Shown: positions 35,837 to 46,253, counted from the stretch's first letter. The stretch is DNA of 64,000 bases from Flavobacterium sp. (GCF_027531905.1 NZ_JAPZSU010000048.1:1-64000), one strand, 5' to 3'. Program-made: numbers and translations. The notes: generated by a model not told the origin, from the letters alone.

Positions 35837-37610
35837 ATGAAAAAAAACAATGCAATTTTACTGCTCTTATCAATTGTAAGAGCAATTATTTGTGCCCCTA
35901 TGACTGCACAAGAAAAAAAAAACATCCCTTGATAAAAAATGGTGGAAAGAGGCTGTAGTTTATCAAATTTACCCACGTAGTTTCAAAGATTCTGATGGAG
36001 ATGGTGTGGGTGATTTGAAAGGAATTATTTCGAAACTAGATTACATCAAAAGTTTGGGTGTTGACATCATTTGGCTAAACCCAATCTATAGTTCTCCAAA
36101 CGCTGATAATGGTTATGATATTTCAGATTATCAAAATATTATGAAAGAATTTGGAACTATGCAAGACTTTGATGCACTATTAAAAGGTCTGCATCAAAGA
36201 GGTATAAAACTCGTAATGGATTTAGTTGTTAATCATAGCAGTGATGAACACAAATGGTTTCAAGAAAGTCGGAAATCTAGAGACAATCCCTACCGAGATT
36301 ACTATCATTGGTGGCCTGCCGAAAAAGGGAAACCAGCTTTTCGTCCAGGAGCGTTCGAAGCTGATGGAAGCGGCTGGCGTTATGACAAAACAACTGATTC
36401 GTATTACCTCCATTATTTCAACTTCAAACAACCAGATTTAAATTGGGAAAATCCAAAAGTTAGACAAGAAATTTACAGTATGATGCGTTGGTGGCTAGAC
36501 AAAGGCATTGACGGTTTTAGAATGGATGTCATTCCATTTATTTCTAAAGACACTAGCTTTCCAGTAATTACTCAAGAAGAATTAAACAAAAATTACCAAG
36601 GTCGTTGGGATGTATATATGGGTAGCGGTCCTCATTTGCACGAATATCTTCAAGAAATGAACCGTGAGGTGTTGAGCAAATACGACTGTATATCTTTGGC
36701 AGAAGGTGCAGGAATGCTAACTTCAACAGCTTTAAATTTTGTAGATGCCGACAGAAATGAATTGAATATGGGCTATCATTTTGAAGGCACTAATTTGGGT
36801 TATATCCCTGGTTATTTCAAAAAAATGGGTCCTTATTCATTAGTTGATTTCAAAAAAATCTATTCAGATTGGGATGCAGTATATCAAACCAAAGGCTGGG
36901 GAACCATTTATTTAGGTAATCACGACCAACCCAGAATGACCTCTCGATGGGGAAATGACGCACCAGAATATCAGTCATTTTCATCAAAGCTTTTGACTAC
37001 ATTTTTACTTTCGATGAGAGGAACTCCATACTATTACAATGGTGACGAAATAGGAATGGTAAATGCAAAATTTGATAAAATTGAAGATTACCGTGATATC
37101 GAAACTTTGGCAGAATATGAAAGGCTTCAAAAAACAGGAGGTGATTTAAAACAATTCATTGAAGACCAAAAAACAGGTGGAGCTAGAGACAACGGAAGAA
37201 CGCCATTTCAGTGGAATGCCACACCCAATGCCGGTTTTACCGAAGGGAATCCTTGGCTAAAAGTACATCCTAACCATTTAACAATCAATGCCGAAAGTCA
37301 AGAAAATGATGCTGACTCTACCTTAAATTATTTTAGAAAGTTGGTACAATTACGAAAAAAAGAACCCATACTCATTTATGGAAGTTATACTTTATTGGAC
37401 GAAGAAAATGAAAATATTTATGCTTATTTAAGAGAGCTAAATGGTCGAAAAATATTGGTCTTGTTGAACTTTACATCACAAGAAGCCCTTTTTTCAATCC
37501 CAATTGCTGTTGAAGGAGCAAAAATATTGCTTTAAAATTATCCAAATAATACGATTGAAAGTTATTATTTAAGACCTTTTGAAGCAATAATTGCTGATTG
37601 CATTAATTAA
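35837..37610 (+). pseudogene. GH13 alpha-glucosidase, frameshifted and prematurely stopped
   Basis: The gene begins at ATG 35837 with a signal peptide (MKKNNAILLLLSIVRAIICA), reaches a run of ten A at 35913-35922 and then goes out of frame, stopping at TGA. In the shifted frame the GH13 domain continues at once (SLDKKWWKEAVVYQIYPRSF), as if nine A were original. Catalytic residues of the oligo-1,6-glucosidase group are intact: GFRMDVIP (nucleophile), SLAEGAG (acid/base) and YLGNHDQPR. At 37533-37535 a TAA interrupts the C-terminus, and the same frame goes on to NYPNNTIESYYLRPFEAII, ending at 37610. A protein made from an internal start at 36006 would lack the first strand of the barrel. Two independent lesions suggest decay; the A-run alone could be a sequencing error or a slippage switch. 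Confidence 0.85.
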
Positions 37611-38158
37611 ATACATTTTTTCTATAAAGTTAAAATTATAATGCAATAGCTTTTACTGCTGATATAGTTTCAATGTAAAATATTTTTCTTTAACATTATA
37701 TAAATAACTAATTACTATTTCTATTCATTCTATCTAAACCCATGAAGCAAAATAGTTATTTAGATTAGACTTTTCAATTCATAAAAATTTTGAAAAAAGC
37801 AAAAAAGACTCAGAATAAAGCAAAATTATTTATCAAAAACCGCTTAATTCTATTAATTACAGCATTTGTTGAAAGCGAATTTTATTGGTTTTGTTTTCAT
37901 TCCTACGAAGAAGGAACCGCATAAATTACACACATTATATGATTCCTCCCGCGTCGGAATAACAAAAGCTGTTAATAGTAGAATTAAGCCTTAAGTACTA
38001 ACGCAGTTTACTCCAAAACCCGAATACACATTTTACAACACCTTAAAAACAAATAATTTATACAAAAAAAACAAAATTTATACTTATATTGTCTTAAAAT
38101 CAATATGGTTCATTTTTACAATAATAGTTTAATTTGAAACCAAACATAAGCTAAGACC
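37611..38158. other. AT-rich gap before the LacI gene, with an interspersed repeat
   Basis: No gene is visible in these 548 bp. There is an imperfect palindrome at 37899-37960: ATTCCTACGAAGAAGGAA is nearly the reverse complement of TTCCTCCCGCGTCGGAAT. This pair (GTCATTCCGACGAAGGAGGAATC-like, as I recall) is a repeat found in many Flavobacteriia genomes. Nothing resembling the CGTTTTCG operators is present near the LacI start. Confidence 0.55.
37899..37960. repeat. Interspersed palindromic repeat (ATTCCnACGnnGnAGGAAT type)
   Basis: Left arm ATTCCTACGAAGAAGGAA (37899-37916) and right arm TTCCTCCCGCGTCGGAAT (37943-37960) are imperfect inverted repeats around about 26 bases. It is distinct in sequence from the two REP-like elements at 14-15.6 kb. 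Confidence 0.55.
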
Positions 38159-39184
38159 ATGAAAGAAACTACTCTTAAAGAAATTGCTTCTAAACTAGGT
38201 ATATCAATAACTACAGTTTCGAAGGCACTAAAAAACTACCCTGACGTTAGCGAAAAAACGAAGCAGGCCGTTTTGGATTTAGCAAAAGACTTGCATTATA
38301 CACCTAATAGTTTTGCAGTGAATTTAAGGACAAAGGAATCCAAAACCATCGGATTAATCATTCCTGAAGTGATGCATCATTTTTTTTCAAATGTGATTAA
38401 CGCCATTATTGATAAAGCCGAAAAAAATGGATATTTAGTAATTATCTTACAATCTAATGAATCTATAGAACTTGAAAAAAAGCAAGTAGAATTGCTAATC
38501 AATAAACGGGTAGATGGAATTATAATGTCACTTTCTAATGAATCTAATTTTGATGAACATATCAAAGAAATTATCAATAGAAATATTCCCTTTGTAATGT
38601 TCGACAAAATTTCCAAATTAGCCAATTGTTCGAAGGTTTTGATTGATGACCAAAAAGCAGCGATGAGTGCCACTCAACATTTAATCGATAAAGGATGTAG
38701 AAAAATAGCACACATTCGAGGCCCCCTAAACCCACAAAATTCAATAGATCGCTATATTGGTTATAAAAAAACATTAGACAAGAATCAAATCCCATACGAC
38801 CCAAAATTGGTTTACACTTGTGAAAATGTTACTTTTCAGGAAGGATTAGATTTTGCTAAACAAATTATTGAAGAGCATCCAGATGTAGATGGTGTTTTTG
38901 CTGTAACAGATTTAATAGCCGTAGGCGTTTTATCATACTTTAACGATCATCAAATAAAAGTGCCTCAACAAGTAGCTGTAATCGGTTTTAGCAATTGGTT
39001 TATGTCTCAAGTTTTGAATCCAAAATTGAGCACCATAGACCAACCCAGTCATGAAATGGGAGTAGCATCATTTAATCTTTTATTAGAAGAAATGCACGCT
39101 CATAAAGAAAACATTCCGTTTACGCCAAAAACTTTGATTTTGGAAACTAGCGTTATCGAAAGAGATTCTAGTAAGAAATCATAA
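38159..39184 (+). CDS. LacI-family transcriptional regulator
   Basis: A 341-residue regulator. Residues 1-60 form the LacI helix-turn-helix and hinge ([20 protein letters not shown], then [22 protein letters not shown]), and the rest is the periplasmic-binding-protein-like sensor for a sugar, ending in the LacI-type dimer region. It lies downstream of the GH32/GH13 operon and is the only LacI gene in the window, so it is the best candidate to bind the three CGTTTTCG operator pairs. No such operator precedes it, so it is not obviously self-regulated. Its end overlaps the convergent queG stop by 6 bp. Confidence 0.95.
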   Translation: MKETTLKEIASKLGISITTVSKALKNYPDVSEKTKQAVLDLAKDLHYTPNSFAVNLRTKESKTIGLIIPEVMHHFFSNVINAIIDKAEKNGYLVIILQSNESIELEKKQVELLINKRVDGIIMSLSNESNFDEHIKEIINRNIPFVMFDKISKLANCSKVLIDDQKAAMSATQHLIDKGCRKIAHIRGPLNPQNSIDRYIGYKKTLDKNQIPYDPKLVYTCENVTFQEGLDFAKQIIEEHPDVDGVFAVTDLIAVGVLSYFNDHQIKVPQQVAVIGFSNWFMSQVLNPKLSTIDQPSHEMGVASFNLLLEEMHAHKENIPFTPKTLILETSVIERDSSKKS

Positions 39185-40102
39185 TGAATTATCAATATTT
39201 CTCAGAAGACCCCTCCATTTGGTTCTTTTTAAAGGAGAATTCTTAAAAACAGCATTAAAGGTATCAGATGTGATTTCCTCCCAATCTTTTTTTGACCATT
39301 GAAGCAGTTCAGGATTAGGATTAAATAAAGGTTCCTGATGCGATTTTGAAAACCGATTCCAGGGGCAAACATCTTGACAGACATCACATCCAAAAATCCA
39401 ATCGTCAAATTTTCCTTTAAACTCTGATGGAATATTATCTTTCAATTCAATCGTAAAATAAGAAATACACTTGCTACCATCTACAACATAAGGTGCAACA
39501 ATAGCCTGCGTAGGGCATGCATCAAGACAAGCCGTACAAGTACCACAATGGTCAGTTGTAGCATGATCATATTCTAAATCAAGGTTTACAATCAACTCAG
39601 CAATAAAGTAAAATGAACCCACTTTTTGAGTGATTAAATTACTATTTTTCCCTATCCAGCCTAAACCGCTTTTCGCAGCCCATGCTTTATCTAGAACAGG
39701 TGCTGAATCAACGAAAGCTCTTCCTGAAACTTCACCTATCTCCGTTTGAATCGAAAATAATAATTCTTTTAATTTATCTTTAATTACAAAATGATAATCT
39801 TGGCCAAAAGCATATTTTGAAATCTTATAAGAATCTGGATTTTGTTCTTCAGAAGGATAATAGTTCAACAATAAAGATATAACACTCTTAGCACCATCTA
39901 CTAATAAAGTCGGGTCGAGTCTCTTGTCAAAATGATTCTCCATATAACTCATTTGGCCATTCATTTGTTGGCTTAACCAATATTCTAATCTTGGAGCTTC
40001 TTTATCTAAAAAACCAGCTTTAGAAATCCCACAAGACAAAAAGCCGAGTCTTTTGGATTCGGCTTTTATAAATTGAGTATATTTTTCTTTGTTATTAATC
40101 AT
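39179..40102 (-). CDS. queG: Epoxyqueuosine reductase QueG
   Basis: QueG reduces epoxyqueuosine to queuosine in tRNA using a cobalamin cofactor and two [4Fe-4S] clusters. The 307 residues are in the normal range for short-form QueG. The cluster motifs are [16 protein letters not shown] (near 190) and [13 protein letters not shown] (near 240). N-terminal residues to about 170 form the cobalamin-binding DUF1730 part ([24 protein letters not shown]). It begins 2 bp after ruvB and shares a transcript with it. It ends in a 6-bp overlap with the convergent lacI gene. Confidence 0.96.
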   Translation of the reverse strand: MINNKEKYTQFIKAESKRLGFLSCGISKAGFLDKEAPRLEYWLSQQMNGQMSYMENHFDKRLDPTLLVDGAKSVISLLLNYYPSEEQNPDSYKISKYAFGQDYHFVIKDKLKELLFSIQTEIGEVSGRAFVDSAPVLDKAWAAKSGLGWIGKNSNLITQKVGSFYFIAELIVNLDLEYDHATTDHCGTCTACLDACPTQAIVAPYVVDGSKCISYFTIELKDNIPSEFKGKFDDWIFGCDVCQDVCPWNRFSKSHQEPLFNPNPELLQWSKKDWEEITSDTFNAVFKNSPLKRTKWRGLLRNIDNSL

Positions 40103-40104
40103 TA

Positions 40105-41127
40105 CTAAAACAATCCTCCTTGAACATTCATTCTTACTTTACCCAAATGTTGGTATGCTTTTTCAGTTACTTCCCTTCCGCGTGGTGTTCTCATAATAAA
40201 ACCCTCTTGAATCAAGAAAGGTTCATATACCTCCTCAATAGTCTCACTACTCTCAGATACAGCAGTTGCTAAAGTAGTTAAACCTACAGGACCTCCTTTG
40301 AATTTGTCGATAATTGTGGTTAAAATCTTATTATCCATTTCATCCAAACCATGCGCATCAACATTAAGAGCTTTAAGAGCAAAACGAGCTATTTCAATAT
40401 CTATGGTGCCATTCCCTTTAATTTGTGCAAAATCACGAACCCTACGCAACAGAGCATTAGCAATACGAGGTGTGCCTCTGCTTCTCCCAGCAATTTCTAT
40501 CGCAGCTTCCATGGTAATTGGCATTTTAAAAATAGAAGAACTACGTTCTACAATAGTAGTCAACAATTCTGTGGAATAATACTGCAAACGAGAAGATATA
40601 CCAAAACGAGCACGCATTGGAGCCGTAAGCAAACCCGAACGAGTGGTAGCACCAATTAAGGTAAAAGGATTTAAATTAATTTGAACCGTTCTTGCATTTG
40701 GTCCGGATTCAATCATAATGTCAATTTTAAAATCTTCCATTGCAGAATATAAATACTCCTCAACAATAGGACTCAAACGATGAATTTCATCAATAAAAAG
40801 GACATCTCTTTCTTCTAGATTAGTCAATAAACCAGCTAAATCACCAGGCTTGTCAAGTACTGGCCCCGAAGTGATTTTTATTCCTACTTTTAATTCATTT
40901 GCTAAAATATTAGCTAAAGTAGTTTTACCTAATCCTGGCGGTCCATGAAAAAGGGTATGATCTAAAGCTTCATTACGCTGGTTTGCAGCAGCAACAAATA
41001 CCTTTAGATTTTCTAAAACCTGATCTTGTCCTGAAAAATCATCAAAACTAAGGGGTCTTAATCTTTTTTCAATATCAAGTTCTTCTGAATTATAGTTGGT
41101 ATTCGTTGGGTCTAAATTTTCATTCAT
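40105..41127 (-). CDS. ruvB: Holliday junction helicase RuvB
   Basis: RuvB is the AAA+ hexameric motor that, together with RuvA, drives branch migration of recombination intermediates. The 340 residues match the family. Visible motifs are [11 protein letters not shown], Walker [12 protein letters not shown] near 67, Walker [10 protein letters not shown] near 115, sensor 1 [10 protein letters not shown] and the arginine finger region APMRARFGI, with the winged-helix domain at the C-terminus ([21 protein letters not shown]). Confidence 0.98.
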   Translation of the reverse strand: MNENLDPTNTNYNSEELDIEKRLRPLSFDDFSGQDQVLENLKVFVAAANQRNEALDHTLFHGPPGLGKTTLANILANELKVGIKITSGPVLDKPGDLAGLLTNLEERDVLFIDEIHRLSPIVEEYLYSAMEDFKIDIMIESGPNARTVQINLNPFTLIGATTRSGLLTAPMRARFGISSRLQYYSTELLTTIVERSSSIFKMPITMEAAIEIAGRSRGTPRIANALLRRVRDFAQIKGNGTIDIEIARFALKALNVDAHGLDEMDNKILTTIIDKFKGGPVGLTTLATAVSESSETIEEVYEPFLIQEGFIMRTPRGREVTEKAYQHLGKVRMNVQGGLF

Positions 41128-41157
41128 TGGATAAAGATAAAAAAAGGCTTTACAATA

Positions 41158-41186
41158 AAAAAGCCTTTCACAAGGAAAGGCTTTTT
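41158..41186 (-). terminator. Intrinsic terminator after the act-cox operon
   Basis: AAAAAGCCTTTC (41158-41169) and GAAAGGCTTTTT (41175-41186) form a perfect 12-bp stem with a five-base loop. It lies 14 bp after the cox1 stop and ends in T-runs in the minus direction. A further AAAAAGGCTT at 41152-41160 could form an alternative hairpin. Confidence 0.85.
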
Positions 41187-41199
41187 CTATTTTTATAAA

Positions 41200-42996
41200 T
41201 TAGTGATGTAAAACTTCTTCACCAACTTTCATAGGAACATTTTGAGGCACAAAATCTTCATCATGTCCTGGCTTACTGTAATCGTAAGGCCATCTATGAA
41301 CTTCAGGAATTTCACCTGGCCAGTTACCATGCATGTGTTCTACAGGAGCAGTCCATTCTAATGTATTTGATTTCCATGGATTTTGTTCTGCTTTTTTACC
41401 ATAAAAAATACTAACAAAGAAATTATACAAGAAAACTAATTGAAATGCACCACCAATTAAAGCGAAAGTAGTAATCAATACATTCACATTTTGTAAATCA
41501 TCAAAAAGTGGGAAGTTAGTATTAGTATAATAACGTCTTGGCAAACCAGCTAAACCAATAAAATGCATTGGGAAGAAAACACCATAAGCACAAACCGCAG
41601 TTACCCAAAAGTGAACGTATCCTAAATTTTTATTTAACATTCTTCCAAACATTCTTGGGAACCAGTGATAAACCCCAGCAAACATTCCATAAAGTGCAGA
41701 AATACCCATTACCAAGTGGAAGTGAGCTACCACAAAGTAAGTATCGTGTACATTAATGTCTAGTGTACTATCACCAAGAATAATTCCAGTCAAACCACCC
41801 GTAATAAAAGTAGAAACTAAACCAATTGAGAACAACATAGCTGGGTTCAATTGCAAGTTACCTTTCCATAAAGTTGTAATGTAGTTAAACGCCTTTACAG
41901 CAGAAGGAATAGCAATCAATAAGGTTGTAAATGTAAACACCGAACCTAAGAAAGGATTCATCCCTGAAATAAACATATGGTGACCCCATACAATTGTTGA
42001 CAAGAACGCAATTGCCAGTATAGACATAATCATCGCTCTATAACCAAAAATTGGTTTACGAGAATTAGTTGCAATAATTTCTGAAGTAATCCCTAAAGCT
42101 GGTAATAATACGATGTAAACCTCTGGGTGTCCTAAGAACCAAAACAAGTGCTCAAAAAGAACTGGAGATCCACCTTGATAATGTAAAACTTCACCAGCAA
42201 TATAAATATCAGACAAGAAGAAAGAAGTACCAAAACTTCTATCAAAAATCAATAATAAAGCGGCAGAAAGTAAAACCGGAAAAGAAATAATACCAATAAT
42301 AGCAGTAACAAAGAATGCCCAAATAGTAAGTGGCAATCTAGTCATTGACATCCCTTTTGTTCTTAAGTTGATAACTGTTACAACATAATTCAAAGATCCC
42401 ATTAATGAAGACGCAATAAATATTGCCATAGACACTAACCAAAGTGTCATACCAGCTCCTGAACCAGGTATAGCTTGAGGTAATGCACTTAATGGAGGAT
42501 AAATTGTCCAACCAGATGAAGCTGGTCCAGCCTCAACAAAAAGAGAACAAATCATGATCACACTTGATAAGAAAAACAACCAATAGGAAATCATATTCAT
42601 GAAACCTGAGGCCATATCTCTAGCTCCAATTTGAAGTGGAATCAACAAATTACTAAAAGTACCACTTAGACCTGCTGTCAATACAAAAAATACCATAATA
42701 GTACCATGAATTGTAACTAAAGCCAAATAGATATCATTAGCCATAACTCCTTCTGGAGCAAATTTATCACCTAATAAAATATTGAAAATTTTAAAAGATT
42801 CTTCTGGCCAAGCCAATTGCATTCTAAAAAGCAATGACATTCCAACACCAATAATCCCCATAACAATACCTGTAATCAAGTACTGTTTTGCAATCATTTT
42901 ATGGTCAATACTAAAAATGTATTTAGTAATGAATGTATCCTTATGGTGGTGTTCGTGTTCGTGATCGTGTCCGTGATCGTGACCTTCTGCTGACAT
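41200..42996 (-). CDS. ctaD: Cytochrome c oxidase subunit I
   Basis: The catalytic subunit of the aa3-type terminal oxidase in the inner membrane, which reduces oxygen to water and pumps protons. The 598 residues have twelve membrane segments. The heme and copper ligands are recognisable: HPEVYIVLLP (His of CuB with the cross-linked Tyr), the HH pair in WGHHMFISGMNP and the double His in HFHLVMG. The N-terminus is rich in His and Asp/Glu (GHDHGHDHEHEHHHKD), a likely metal-handling tail common in this phylum. Last gene of the act-cox operon. Confidence 0.97.
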   Translation of the reverse strand: MSAEGHDHGHDHEHEHHHKDTFITKYIFSIDHKMIAKQYLITGIVMGIIGVGMSLLFRMQLAWPEESFKIFNILLGDKFAPEGVMANDIYLALVTIHGTIMVFFVLTAGLSGTFSNLLIPLQIGARDMASGFMNMISYWLFFLSSVIMICSLFVEAGPASSGWTIYPPLSALPQAIPGSGAGMTLWLVSMAIFIASSLMGSLNYVVTVINLRTKGMSMTRLPLTIWAFFVTAIIGIISFPVLLSAALLLIFDRSFGTSFFLSDIYIAGEVLHYQGGSPVLFEHLFWFLGHPEVYIVLLPALGITSEIIATNSRKPIFGYRAMIMSILAIAFLSTIVWGHHMFISGMNPFLGSVFTFTTLLIAIPSAVKAFNYITTLWKGNLQLNPAMLFSIGLVSTFITGGLTGIILGDSTLDINVHDTYFVVAHFHLVMGISALYGMFAGVYHWFPRMFGRMLNKNLGYVHFWVTAVCAYGVFFPMHFIGLAGLPRRYYTNTNFPLFDDLQNVNVLITTFALIGGAFQLVFLYNFFVSIFYGKKAEQNPWKSNTLEWTAPVEHMHGNWPGEIPEVHRWPYDYSKPGHDEDFVPQNVPMKVGEEVLHH

Positions 42997-43024
42997 ATAT
43001 ATACTTTTAAATATTCTTAAATAA

Positions 43025-44179
43025 TTATTTCATTGCTACCTTAACAGCAGCAGGTTCCTTTGCTACATTCAAACTATCTGATCCTGAAGCACCTTCAGCT
43101 GCTGGAGTTTCTTTTGAAGCTTTATATTCCTTAACTAAAGCAACTTTATCACTCAGCCATTTCTTATAATCCTCTGGAGAATCAACAACAACTTTCATTT
43201 GCATATTGTAATGAGAAGCTCCACAAATTTTGTTACACAACAATAGATAGTCAAAAGTATAAGGATCTAAAGCTGTTCCACCTTTTGCAACTAATTCAGT
43301 GCTCTTTTTAGAACGCAAGTCATTAATTCTTGCCACTTTTTCAACCATAAAAGGTAATTCTCTATACTCTGAAGTAGTGTAGATTGGAGTAAAAGCAAAT
43401 TCAGTAACCATACCTGGAACACAGTTCATTTGAGCTCTAAAATGAGGCATATAAGCTGAATGCAATACATCTTGAGAACGCATTTTGAAGTGAACTTTTT
43501 TTCCTTTAGGAATATGAATTTCAGTAGCCAAAAAGTCGTCTTGAGCATTTTTATCAGCTAAATCCACACCTACTGAATTTACACCATCAATCAAACGAAC
43601 ATTAGCTTTACCTAACACTTGATCAGCACCAGCATATCTAGCTGTCCATTTAAATTGCTGAGCATAAAGCTCGATAACTACAGTATCTTCTTCATCATCG
43701 ATAAACATAATGTTAGTCCATGCATATAAACCATACAAAATAAGACCTGCTAAAACAACAGCTGGTATTACACTCCAAACTGCTTCTAGTTTATTGTTAT
43801 CAGCAAAATAAAGTGCCTTTTTCTCTTTATTACCTCTATATTTAAATGCAAAATAATGTAATAAAACTTGTGTAATTGCTTGCACAGTAAAGATTAAAAC
43901 CCAAGTAATATTCATCAAATTATCAACTGTACCACCATGTTCTGATGCTGGTGTATGTAACGGTAAATCTCCCCACTTTAACAAACCATATATCGTAAAA
44001 ATATAAATGAATGCTAAAAAACCAAACATCAAATATCCTTGAATATTGTTATCATTATCAGTTGCTATTTGAGAATCATCAGATTTTGAACCTACTTGTG
44101 TAAGATCAAATATCTTAGTCAATTGCCAAAGCGCAACAGCTAATAAAACTAAAACTATAATTACCAACAAACTTGTCAT
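43025..44179 (-). CDS. ctaC: Cytochrome c oxidase subunit II
   Basis: Carries the CuA centre that receives electrons from cytochrome c. The 384 residues include an N-terminal hydrophobic region with two or three membrane helices and a periplasmic cupredoxin domain. The CuA ligands are in LLCNKICGASHYNMQMKV (Cys, Cys, His, Met) and the upstream HSAYMPHFRAQMNCVPGM. The C-terminal tail is an Ala/Glu/Lys-rich linker. It lies between actF and cox1, consistent with the alternative complex III-aa3 supercomplex of F. johnsoniae. Confidence 0.96.
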   Translation of the reverse strand: MTSLLVIIVLVLLAVALWQLTKIFDLTQVGSKSDDSQIATDNDNNIQGYLMFGFLAFIYIFTIYGLLKWGDLPLHTPASEHGGTVDNLMNITWVLIFTVQAITQVLLHYFAFKYRGNKEKKALYFADNNKLEAVWSVIPAVVLAGLILYGLYAWTNIMFIDDEEDTVVIELYAQQFKWTARYAGADQVLGKANVRLIDGVNSVGVDLADKNAQDDFLATEIHIPKGKKVHFKMRSQDVLHSAYMPHFRAQMNCVPGMVTEFAFTPIYTTSEYRELPFMVEKVARINDLRSKKSTELVAKGGTALDPYTFDYLLLCNKICGASHYNMQMKVVVDSPEDYKKWLSDKVALVKEYKASKETPAAEGASGSDSLNVAKEPAAVKVAMK

Positions 44180-44199
44180 CTGTTTTTCTGTTTAAAATA

Positions 44200-45672
44200 T
44201 TAATAATGAAAGTGTTTACTTTCCTCAATAAAAGGATTTCTTTTTGGCAACAAAGGTGCTTTTGTAAGTGCTGTAAAAACAACATATATAAATAAACCAA
44301 GGAAAAATAACACTGAAGAAATTTCTGGAACACCAATAAACCATTGATCTCCAACTGTACCTGGCATAATCATATTAAAGAAATCAATATAATGTCCAAA
44401 TAATATAACGGTACCTGCCATAACCAACACCCACGTAATTCTTTTGAAGTCAGTATTAATTAAAATTAAAACTGGGAACAAGAAATTCATAGCTACAGCG
44501 CCAAAGAAAGGTAAATTAAAATCTTGAATTCTAGTAACAAAATAGGTAACCTCTTCTGGAATATTAGCATACCAAATCAACATAAATTGAGAGAACCATA
44601 AGTAGGTCCAAAATACACTGATCCCAAACATAAACTTAGCTAAATCATGAATATGACTTGTGTTTACATGTTCTAAATAGCCTTTTGATTTTAAGTAAAG
44701 CGTAATCATACAAATGGTTGTAATACCACTTACAAAGAAACTAGCAAAAACATACCAACCAAACAATGTACTAAACCAATGTGGATCAATTGACATAATC
44801 CAATCCCAAGACATAATAGATTCAGTAACTATAAAGAAAACTAAGAACAAAGCAGACATTTTGAAATTCTTTTTGTAAAAAGTATTATCTTCTGATTCAT
44901 CTTGTGCTAAACAATTTTTTCTTGAAAAATATCTATAAGCATTCCATCCTAACAAGAAGATACCTGCTCTAATAATCCAAAATGGAAAGTTTAAATAACC
45001 AGATTTAGTTTGTATCAATTTATCATGAGCAACCACTTCAGGATCCAACCAAATAAACAAATGGTTAAAATGCAATCCACATAAAACTAATATGATAAAG
45101 AATATTACAGAACCTACTGGTAAATAAGCCGTGATACCTTGCATTACTCTAAACAAAACTGGAGACCAACCTGCTTGAGCAACTTGCTGAATAGCATAAA
45201 ATGCTAAAGTTCCTAAGGATAACAACATAAAAAAGATACAAGCTACATATACAGCAGCCCATGGCTTATTGCTTAATTGATGCAAAACATGCTCTAAATG
45301 TTCTGTATGCTCAGCATCTGCTTTAGCGTCATGACCTACAGTCTTAGCATGATCAACATGTGAATCGGGAGCAGCATTTGTCACTTCTTCTTTAACCTCA
45401 TGAGATTCTACTGGTGCAGCATGAGTAGCTTCACCATGAGCTTCTTGAGATTCAATAGGAGCTGCGTGAGTTGTCTCTGTAGTGGCTGAATGTGATTCGG
45501 CAGGAGCAGCATGAGTTGATTCCCCATGACCACCATGTGAATCTGCAGCAAGAAGTGCTTCCACATCTTGAATATCTTTTGGTGCACTATAAAAACCATA
45601 ACCAATACCTAATAAACCAACAGCCATTAGGATAAAAGAAAAAGTTTTTAATTTACTTGAAAATGTATACAT
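44200..45672 (-). CDS. actF: Alternative complex III subunit ActF
   Basis: ActF is a membrane subunit of the quinol:cytochrome c oxidoreductase. The 490 residues have about ten membrane helices. Between the first helix and the rest is a periplasmic loop of about 100 residues rich in His, Ala, Pro and Glu, made of 15-residue repeats (HAAPxES type). I start at the ATG at 45672 (MYTFSSKLKTF); the open frame continues to a TTG at 45699 without family similarity. Confidence 0.9.
   Translation of the reverse strand: MYTFSSKLKTFSFILMAVGLLGIGYGFYSAPKDIQDVEALLAADSHGGHGESTHAAPAESHSATTETTHAAPIESQEAHGEATHAAPVESHEVKEEVTNAAPDSHVDHAKTVGHDAKADAEHTEHLEHVLHQLSNKPWAAVYVACIFFMLLSLGTLAFYAIQQVAQAGWSPVLFRVMQGITAYLPVGSVIFFIILVLCGLHFNHLFIWLDPEVVAHDKLIQTKSGYLNFPFWIIRAGIFLLGWNAYRYFSRKNCLAQDESEDNTFYKKNFKMSALFLVFFIVTESIMSWDWIMSIDPHWFSTLFGWYVFASFFVSGITTICMITLYLKSKGYLEHVNTSHIHDLAKFMFGISVFWTYLWFSQFMLIWYANIPEEVTYFVTRIQDFNLPFFGAVAMNFLFPVLILINTDFKRITWVLVMAGTVILFGHYIDFFNMIMPGTVGDQWFIGVPEISSVLFFLGLFIYVVFTALTKAPLLPKRNPFIEESKHFHY
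45362..45543 (-). repeat. Tandem 45-bp coding repeats in actF
   Basis: GATTC followed by a Gly/Ala/Ala-coding stretch recurs at 45404, 45449 and 45494 (period 45 bp), with diverged edges at 45362 and 45539. The units encode the HAAPxES-type repeats of the ActF periplasmic loop. Confidence 0.7.
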
Positions 45673-45699
45673 ATCTATTACGATCAGTTTGTTCAACAA

Positions 45700-46245
45700 T
45701 TATAATTCGCTTTTTAGTTTTAGGACATAGTCTACAACTAACCAACGCTCATGAGCACTCAATTGATTTGCATGCGATCCCATAGAGTTTAATCCATAAG
45801 TGATAACATGGAATACGCTTCCTTCTGTAATTGGACGGTCAGCATAACTAGGCACTCCAAGAAATTTTTCTCTTTCAACCAATTTACCTTTACCATTACC
45901 AGAAGCTCCATGACAACTGATGCAGTAAATTTCAAAAAGTTCTTTTCCTTTTTCTGAATTTCTCTCTAAAGAATCTAAAGGAGATTTTAAATTAGCTTTA
46001 GCCAATTCATAACCAGCAGTAGAATTCTCATATTCATATACTTCAAATCCTCTTTTTAGAGAACCTTTTGCGGGTAATTGACCTTCTTTTCCGTCTTTAA
46101 ATGCATTCGATTCGGAATATGTTTCGTAACCAACCGATTCATACATGTTTGGGAAATACTGATAGTTTGGTGTCAATTTATCATGACAAGATGAAACTAA
46201 CAAAGTAATACCAGCCAAAAGTGTTAATTTATATATACTTCTCAT
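45700..46245 (-). CDS. actE: Alternative complex III subunit ActE, monoheme cytochrome c lipoprotein
   Basis: A 181-residue lipoprotein (lipobox in LLAGITLLVSSCHDK) with one c-type heme motif (CISCH near 107) and a likely axial Met in LNSMGSHANQ. In ACIII it passes electrons from ActA to the oxidase side. It is separated from actD by 8 bp and from the chosen actF start by 27 bp. Confidence 0.93.
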   Translation of the reverse strand: MRSIYKLTLLAGITLLVSSCHDKLTPNYQYFPNMYESVGYETYSESNAFKDGKEGQLPAKGSLKRGFEVYEYENSTAGYELAKANLKSPLDSLERNSEKGKELFEIYCISCHGASGNGKGKLVEREKFLGVPSYADRPITEGSVFHVITYGLNSMGSHANQLSAHERWLVVDYVLKLKSEL

Positions 46246-46253
46246 AGCTACAA

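Noticed and set aside
39179..39184. Overlap of the convergent lacI and queG ends, considered as a frameshift or fusion
   Set aside because: Both genes end with their normal family C-termini; the 6-bp overlap is simply tight packing.
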